Shown here: piece after piece, positions 4,801 to 8,835 of the stretch
Position numbering within the stretch: position 1 is the stretch's first letter
Layout of the letters: every line of letters begins with the position of its first letter
Source: Alphaproteobacteria bacterium
Lineage (GTDB): Bacteria; Pseudomonadota; Alphaproteobacteria; Zavarziniales; Zavarziniaceae
Length of the DNA stretch: 8,835 bases
Assembly (NCBI GenBank): GCA_021774355.1
Contig: JAJFJE010000020.1
Span: 1 to 8,835 of the forward strand
Reading direction: 5' to 3'
Position numbers and translations under genes: made by a program
The notes under the pieces: model-generated
Seen by the model: only the letters and a program-made list of their open reading frames with translations
What the model was told of the DNA's origin: nothing
The model's database searches: none

Positions 4801-6964
4801 GCGCAGCCGCCTTGACCCGGGCGCGGAAGGCATGGAGCAGCGGCTCGGTATAACCGTTGGGCTGGGCGGTCGCCGCGAAGACCAGGGCGCGGGCGGCCTG
4901 GAAGGCGAGGCTGGCGTCGGGCGCGGGGGCCATTGGACGATAGGCCGGGTCGGCGGCATTCTGGGCGTCGACCTTGGCCGCCATGCGCAGCAGGGCCGCG
5001 TCGACGTCGGCGGCCGTGCAGACCCCGTGGAGCAGCCAGTTGGCGAGGTGCTGGGACGAGATGCGCAAGGTGGCGCGGTCTTCCATCAGCCCGACATCGT
5101 CGATATCGGGCACCTTGGAACAGCCGATGCCCTGGTCGATCCAGCGCACCACATAGCCCAGGATCCCCTGGGCATTATTGTCCAGTTCGCGGGCCACCGT
5201 CTCGGCCGGCCAGGGGGCGCCGGCCGCCAGGGGCAGGGTCAGCAGCGCCGCCACAGGCGGCACCGGCTGGTCGCGCAGCGCGCTTTGCCGGGCGAAGACG
5301 TCGACCGCGTGATAATGCAGGGCATGCAGGGTGGCGGCGGTCGGGCTGGGCACCCAGGCGGTGTTGGCCCCGGCCTGGGGATGGCCGATCTTCTGCGCCA
5401 GCATGTCGGCCATGCGGTCGGGCGCCGCCCACATGCCCTTGCCGATCTGGGCCCGGCCGGCCAGCCCGCAGGCCAGGCCGATGGCGACATTACGCTTCTC
5501 ATAGGCGTCGATCCAGGCGGTCGCCTTCATCGCCGCCTTGGGCACCACGGCCCCGGCCTGCATGGCACTGTGGATCTCGTCGCCGGTGCGGTCGAGAAAG
5601 CCAGTATTGATGAAGGCAAGGCGATGCCGGACCTGCGCGATGGTCGCCGCCAGATTGGCCGAGGTGCGCCGTTCCTCGTCCATCACCCCGATCTTGACGG
5701 TGTAACGGGCAAGACCCAGCAGGTCTTCGACGGCGTCGAACAGGCGATCGGTAAAGGCCGCCTCGTCCGGCCCGTGCAGCTTGGGCTTGACGATATAGAC
5801 CGCGCCGGTGCGGCTGTTCGCCAGGGGGCCGGTGCGGCGCAGGTCGTGCAGGGCGATCAGGCTGGTGATTACCGCGTCGACGATGCCCTCCGGGGCCTCG
5901 GTGCCGTCCGCCAGATGCAGCATCGGGGTGGTCATCAGCAGGCCGACATTGCGCACCAGCAGCAGGCTGCGCCCGGGCAGCACCAGGGCCGTGCCATCGG
6001 GCGCCGCCCACGGACGGTCGGCGGCCAGCGCCCGGTGCCGGAGCCGGCCGCCCTTTTCGAAGCGGGCGGTCAGGGTGCCCTGCATCAGGCCCAGCCAATT
6101 GGCATAGGCCGCCACCTTGTCCGCGGCATCGACCGCGGCAATCGAATCCTCGAGATCGACGATGGTGGTCAGCGCCGCTTCCAGAACGACGTCGGCCAGG
6201 CCGGCGGGATCCTGGCGGCCGACCGGGTGAGCGGGGTCGATCACCAGTTCGATATGCAGGCCGTGATGGCGGAACAGCAGGCCGGTGGGGGCGGCGACCG
6301 GGCCGCGATAGCCGACAAAAGCGCCGGGCTCGGCCAGCGCCCAGGCATCCGTGCCGTGCAGCGCCCATGCCCGGCCGCCGTCGACCCGCCAGCCGGTGAT
6401 CGTGGCGTGGCTGCCGGCCGCCAGGGGCAAGGCCTGATCGAGGAAGGCCTTGGCCCAGGCGATCACCGCGGCGCCCCGCACCGGGTCATAGCCCGGGCCC
6501 GTCGCCGCCGCCTGATCGGGCAAGGCGTCGGTGCCGTAGAGCGCGTCGTAGAGACTGCCCCAGCGGGCATTGGCGGCATTGAGGACGAAGCGGTCGTTGA
6601 GCACCGGCACCACCAGTTGAGGGCCGGCCATGACCGCGATTTCCGGGTCGACCCCGGCGGTGTCGATCGTGGCGGCGGGCGGTTCCGGCACCAAATATCC
6701 GATGGCGCGCAGGAACGCCTCCTCGGCCGCGGCATCGGGTGGCTGGCCGCGCCGCTGCCGGTGCCAGGCGTCGAGAGCGGCCTGAAGGGTGTCGCGGCGG
6801 TCGAGCAGCGCCCGGTTTTCCGGGGCAAAACGGGCCAGCAGGGCGGCAAAGCCGGCCCAGAACCGTGCCGTGTCGACGCCGCTGCCGGGCAGCGCCCGGG
6901 TCTCGACAAAGCCGGCCAGGGGGGTGGCGACGCGCAGGCCTGCCCGCGTCACATGATCTGCCAT
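4784..6964 (-). CDS. glcB: Malate synthase G
   Basis: A 726-residue cytosolic enzyme that condenses glyoxylate with acetyl-CoA to give malate. It matches E. coli GlcB (723 residues) from end to end. By family alignment the active-site residues are present: Arg338 (LLLVRNVG), the Mg2+ ligands Glu430 (MDEERRT) and Asp458 (FLDRTGDE), Cys615 (GIGCSKVPD) and the catalytic base Asp629 (LMEDRATLRIS). Other hallmarks are NAANARWGSLYDALYG (129-144) and GANTAWVPSPTAATLHALHYH (532-552). The start at 6964 (MADHVTRAGLRV) matches the family N-terminus; an in-frame extension to 7078 would run back into glcG and is not homologous. The Shine-Dalgarno is weak (GGGAC). The gene starts 22 bp after glcG, so the two form an operon. 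It uses glyoxylate from glycolate, purine or acetate metabolism. Its 3' end overlaps the opposing ybdD-type gene. Confidence 0.97.
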   Translation of the reverse strand: MADHVTRAGLRVATPLAGFVETRALPGSGVDTARFWAGFAALLARFAPENRALLDRRDTLQAALDAWHRQRRGQPPDAAAEEAFLRAIGYLVPEPPAATIDTAGVDPEIAVMAGPQLVVPVLNDRFVLNAANARWGSLYDALYGTDALPDQAAATGPGYDPVRGAAVIAWAKAFLDQALPLAAGSHATITGWRVDGGRAWALHGTDAWALAEPGAFVGYRGPVAAPTGLLFRHHGLHIELVIDPAHPVGRQDPAGLADVVLEAALTTIVDLEDSIAAVDAADKVAAYANWLGLMQGTLTARFEKGGRLRHRALAADRPWAAPDGTALVLPGRSLLLVRNVGLLMTTPMLHLADGTEAPEGIVDAVITSLIALHDLRRTGPLANSRTGAVYIVKPKLHGPDEAAFTDRLFDAVEDLLGLARYTVKIGVMDEERRTSANLAATIAQVRHRLAFINTGFLDRTGDEIHSAMQAGAVVPKAAMKATAWIDAYEKRNVAIGLACGLAGRAQIGKGMWAAPDRMADMLAQKIGHPQAGANTAWVPSPTAATLHALHYHAVDVFARQSALRDQPVPPVAALLTLPLAAGAPWPAETVARELDNNAQGILGYVVRWIDQGIGCSKVPDIDDVGLMEDRATLRISSQHLANWLLHGVCTAADVDAALLRMAAKVDAQNAADPAYRPMAPAPDASLAFQAARALVFAATAQPNGYTEPLLHAFRARVKAAALSSSA

Positions 6965-6986
6965 GACGTCCCGATCCGCGCGACGG

Positions 6987-7421
6987 TCAGCCGAACACGG
7001 CAAAGCCGGCCGCTTCGATGCCGCATTTCGCACAGTGCTCGTCATTGTCGGAGGTGTCGCCGGTGATGCCGACGGCACCGATCGGGAGCGCCCCGCCGCC
7101 GGCGATCAGGACCCCGCCGGCTGCCGGCAGGATGCCATGGGGGGCGAGGGCTGCCAGGGCGGCAACGAAGGTCGGCCGCTCCTCGGCCATCGCGCCGATG
7201 CGCCGCGACGACACCCCCAGGGCCAGGGCGCCCGAGGCCTTGGCCATGGCGATCTGGGGCCGGAGACTGGAACTGCCGTCCTGGCGCTGCAAGGCCAGCA
7301 GGTGGCCGCCGGCGTCGAGCACTGCCACGGTCAGCGGCTTCAGCTTCAGGGCCGCCGCCTGTTCCAGGGCCGCCGCGATGATGGCATTGGCCTGGGCCAG
7401 GGTCGGTGGGGAAACGCTCAT
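6987..7421 (-). CDS. glcG: GlcG/HbpS-like protein (DUF336 family)
   Basis: A 144-residue protein of the GlcG/HbpS-like family (PF03928). Signature segments are TVAVLDAGGHLLALQR (31-46), PAAGGVLIAGG (99-109) and GAVGITGDTSDNDEHCAKCGIEAAG (115-139). E. coli GlcG (134 residues) is encoded just ahead of glcB in the glycolate operon, the same order as here; its biochemical role is not firmly known, while HbpS relatives bind haem. The ATG at 7421 is chosen for the GGAGAGG about 6 bases before it and for the family start; an open extension to 7550 is rich in Arg and Pro and unlike the family. No glcD, glcE or glcF lies next to it within the window. A 13-bp palindrome 27 bp upstream may be its operator. 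Confidence 0.92.
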   Translation of the reverse strand: MSVSPPTLAQANAIIAAALEQAAALKLKPLTVAVLDAGGHLLALQRQDGSSSLRPQIAMAKASGALALGVSSRRIGAMAEERPTFVAALAALAPHGILPAAGGVLIAGGGALPIGAVGITGDTSDNDEHCAKCGIEAAGFAVFG

Positions 7422-7448
7422 GGGGACCTCTCCGGTGACGGGATCACG

Positions 7449-7461
7449 TGGTCTTAGACCA
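7449..7461. promoter_or_regulatory. Palindrome upstream of glcG, candidate operator
   Basis: TGGTC (7449-7453), TTA spacer and GACCA (7457-7461) form a perfect 13-bp inverted repeat, 27 bp ahead of the glcG start codon. FadR-subfamily GntR regulators, which include GlcC, bind related GGT...ACC palindromes, but the usual spacing is shorter than this one. No regulator gene is adjacent. The palindrome is seen directly; the binding protein is inference. Confidence 0.45.
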
Positions 7462-7524
7462 TAGCGCGGCCCGGGAGAACCGGCGCCGGCGACACAGCCC
7501 CATGAGCGCAGGGCAGGGTGCCGG

Positions 7525-7938
7525 TCACGACGGCGGCAGGGCGGCGGCAATCCCGGAAAAGATTTCGGCCGCGAACCCCGATTGGGAGGTTCCGGTGATC
7601 TGCATCATGCTGCGCTTTCTGGTCCGCACATAGACCCGGGTCTGGCGCTCCCCGACGCGGGTGACGTTGATCGCCCCGACCTCGCCCCAGCTGAAGGCAT
7701 TCAGGGATTTGCTGAAGCTGATCTGATAGCGTGCCGGGGTCTCGCTCTCGCCCTCCAGGTTGAGGCCGAGCCGGCCGACCGTCACCATGGCGGCTTTCTT
7801 GACCGCGTCATAAGGTGCGGCGAAGTCGCGCGAGGCGCCGGCCTCGACCGGTGCCCGGGTTACCGTGTCCGAACCGGCACAACCGCCGAGACCGCCCAGC
7901 CCCAGCGCGAGACAGGCAGCGATCGTCAAGCGAACCAT
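7525..7938 (-). CDS. Small outer-envelope lipoprotein of unknown function
   Basis: A 137-residue predicted lipoprotein. Residues 1-19 form a signal peptide (MVRLTIAACLALGLGGLGG) ending in a lipobox LGGC, so Cys20 should be lipidated; the following Ala would favour sorting to the outer membrane by the rule known from enterobacteria. The mature part of about 118 residues reads like a small alpha/beta domain: DFAAPYDAVKKAAMVTVGRLGLNLE, then strands such as RYQISFSKS, GAINVTRVG and TRVYVRTRKR. It recalls small lipoproteins with DUF3568-like folds, but I do not recognise a named family with certainty. The ATG at 7938 is preferred to the one at 7944 because the AAGGG element then has a 6-base spacing; from 7944 it would abut the start codon. 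It lies 103 bp upstream of glcG on the same strand and diverges from the ABM-domain gene. Confidence 0.8.
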   Translation of the reverse strand: MVRLTIAACLALGLGGLGGCAGSDTVTRAPVEAGASRDFAAPYDAVKKAAMVTVGRLGLNLEGESETPARYQISFSKSLNAFSWGEVGAINVTRVGERQTRVYVRTRKRSMMQITGTSQSGFAAEIFSGIAAALPPS

Positions 7939-7963
7939 CGGCATCCCTTCCCTGTTACCGGGT

Positions 7964-7992
7964 ATTAGGACGGCGAGCGGCAGCCTTGTCCA
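7964..7992 (-). promoter_or_regulatory. Possible promoter of the lipoprotein gene
   Basis: On the minus strand TGGACA (7992-7987, five of six matches to the -35 consensus) is separated by 17 bases from CCTAAT (7969-7964, four of six matches to -10). Transcription would start about 20 bases before the ATG at 7938. This is a resemblance only. Confidence 0.3.
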
Positions 7993-7993
7993 G

Positions 7994-8019
7994 GGCGCGC
8001 TTCGGCCGCGCGCCGTTTT
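7994..8019 (+). terminator. Terminator-like hairpin in the divergent spacer
   Basis: GGCGCGC (7994-8000) and GCGCGCC (8008-8014) form a perfect 7-bp GC stem around TTCGGCC, followed by G and four T (8016-8019). In the plus direction this has the form of a short intrinsic terminator. No plus-strand gene ends before it, since the gene to its left runs the other way. It would therefore act on antisense transcription from the left or as an attenuator in the leader of the ABM-domain gene. The T-run is short. Confidence 0.35.
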
Positions 8020-8063
8020 GCCCTAGCCTGCGGGAACGAATGGTCCCCGGGGGGCAAGACGAC

Positions 8064-8633
8064 ATGGAATCGGCGACCACGATCGCGCCCGGTGCGGTCA
8101 CGCGCATCGCCCGGCGACGGGTGAAAACGGGCCAGGAACAGACCTACGAGGCCCTGATCCACGAGATGTTCGGCCTGATGCGCGCCCACAAGGGCTGTCT
8201 GGGCGCCGAACTTTTCCCGCCCGATGAGGCCGGGGGCTTTTACCAGGTGGTCGTCCATTTCGCCTCGGAGACGGCGCTGGCCGAATGGGATGCCAGCCCC
8301 GGCCGGCTGGCCATGACGGCGCGCCTGCGCGAGGTCGCCGAGGGCGAGCCCGACTACCGCCGGCTGAGTGGTCTGGAGGCGTGGTTTTCGCCGTCGGTGG
8401 TGCCCGCCTCCATGCACCCGCCGCGGCTGCGCATGGCCCTGGTCACCTGGCTCGGGATCTTTCCCACGGTCTCGTTCTTCCTGTGGTTCGTGGCGCCCCA
8501 TCTGCAGGTCCTGCCGTTCCTGCCGCGGACCGCCCTGCTGACCGGCCTGATCGTCGCCACCATGACCTGGGTGGTGATGCCGCGCCTGACCCGGGTCACG
8601 CGCCGCTTCCTGTCCCCCGGCGGGCCGCGCTAG
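8064..8633 (+). CDS. ABM-domain protein with two C-terminal membrane helices
   Basis: A 189-residue protein. Residues about 11-108 form an antibiotic biosynthesis monooxygenase (ABM) type ferredoxin-like domain: AVTRIARRRVKTGQEQTYEALIHEM, then GCLGAELFPP, GFYQVVVHFAS and ALAEWDASP. Two hydrophobic segments follow at about 124-144 and 155-173, ending in a basic tail (RLTRVTRRF), so the protein should sit in the inner membrane with the ABM domain on one face. This arrangement is known from the COG3224 group of ABM-like proteins, whose substrate is not established. The ATG at 8064 is chosen for the G-rich element about 10 bases before it and because sequence upstream is not domain-like; an ATG at 8040 would add eight residues. 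The aldo/keto reductase gene starts 32 bp later and may share the transcript. Confidence 0.85.
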   Translation: MESATTIAPGAVTRIARRRVKTGQEQTYEALIHEMFGLMRAHKGCLGAELFPPDEAGGFYQVVVHFASETALAEWDASPGRLAMTARLREVAEGEPDYRRLSGLEAWFSPSVVPASMHPPRLRMALVTWLGIFPTVSFFLWFVAPHLQVLPFLPRTALLTGLIVATMTWVVMPRLTRVTRRFLSPGGPR

Positions 8634-8665
8634 CCCGCCGTATCTGTCTGTCGAGGAGACCAGCC

Positions 8666-8835
8666 ATGCGTTACAAAAGATTGGGCTGCAGCGGCCTGTT
8701 CGTGTCGGAACTGTGCCTCGGCACCATGACCTTCGGCGGCCAAGGCTTCTGGAAATCGATCGGCGCGCTGGACCTGGGCGATGTCGAGCGGCTGGTCGGC
8801 CGGGCGCTCGACCAGGGCATCAATTTCATCGATAC
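8666..8835 (+). CDS. Aldo/keto reductase, N-terminal part, cut by the right edge
   Basis: The first 56 residues of an aldo/keto reductase. MRYKRLGCSGLFVSELCLGTMTFGG is the typical N-terminal strand pair of the family, and GINFID (51-56) contains the catalytic Asp (Asp56) of the Asp-Tyr-Lys-His tetrad; the rest lies beyond the window. Members reduce aldehydes or ketones with NADPH in a TIM barrel; the substrate cannot be told here. GAGGAG (8653-8658) lies 7 bases before the ATG. The 32-bp distance from the ABM-domain gene suggests co-transcription. Confidence 0.93.
   Translation, partial: MRYKRLGCSGLFVSELCLGTMTFGGQGFWKSIGALDLGDVERLVGRALDQGINFID

Noticed and set aside
4832..7066. 744-codon plus-strand frame opposite glcB
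   Set aside because: Complement of malate synthase G; composition is Gly/Gln/Arg-rich and no family features are visible.
6965..7078. 38-residue N-terminal extension of malate synthase
   Set aside because: It runs into the glcG coding region and lacks homology; MADHVTRAGLRV matches the usual N-terminus.
7480..7489. Palindrome CCGGCGCCGG between the lipoprotein gene and glcG
   Set aside because: Short self-complementary GC strings are common by chance at this base composition, and nothing in its position supports a role.
7815..8063. Long N-terminal extension of the ABM-domain protein
   Set aside because: Arg/Pro/Ser-rich reading that crosses the opposing lipoprotein gene and the spacer hairpin. 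The ABM domain starts just after the ATG at 8064.

Overview
The window comes from a high-GC Gram-negative chromosome, most likely a proteobacterium and, by overall feel, an alphaproteobacterium. The clues are strong G/C preference at third codon positions, a diderm-type lipoprotein, an RTX protein of the type I secretion class, a CstA-YbdD pair and a glcG-glcB pair. The species cannot be named from the sequence. Apart from the RTX gene it reads as ordinary chromosomal housekeeping and accessory metabolism. I see no insertion sequence, integrase, tRNA, rRNA or CRISPR array.

Layout. (1) 1-1199, minus strand: an RTX calcium-binding repeat protein whose C-terminus runs off the left edge. (2) 1341-2371: a nitric-oxide response module. 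A group III truncated haemoglobin gene (minus) and an nsrR-type Rrf2 regulator gene (plus) diverge from an 80-bp spacer that holds a near-perfect 11-1-11 inverted repeat of NsrR-operator form. (3) 2535-4800, plus strand: cstA, a CstA/BtsT-family transporter, overlapped by the small YbdD/YjiX-family gene. The leader in front of cstA contains two GC-rich hairpins. (4) 4784-7421, minus strand: glcG followed by glcB (malate synthase G), converging on ybdD with a 17-bp overlap of coding ends. A perfect 10-bp-stem hairpin sits in this overlap zone. A 13-bp palindrome lies in front of glcG. (5) 7525-7938, minus strand: a small lipoprotein of unknown function. (6) 8064 to the right edge, plus strand: an ABM-domain protein with two C-terminal membrane helices, then the start of an aldo/keto reductase gene.

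How the parts work together. The globin and regulator pair is best explained as an NO sensor controlling an NO or O2-binding globin and probably itself. CstA-YbdD (pyruvate or peptide uptake) and GlcG-GlcB (glyoxylate plus acetyl-CoA to malate) both serve growth on small carbon compounds, although nothing in the sequence shows shared control. The RTX protein would be exported by a type I system encoded elsewhere. No wholly new multi-gene system is evident. The points most worth following are the intergenic operator-like palindromes, the shared hairpin at the cstA-ybdD/glcB junction, the C-terminal tail on the globin, and the RTX protein that shows no effector domain.
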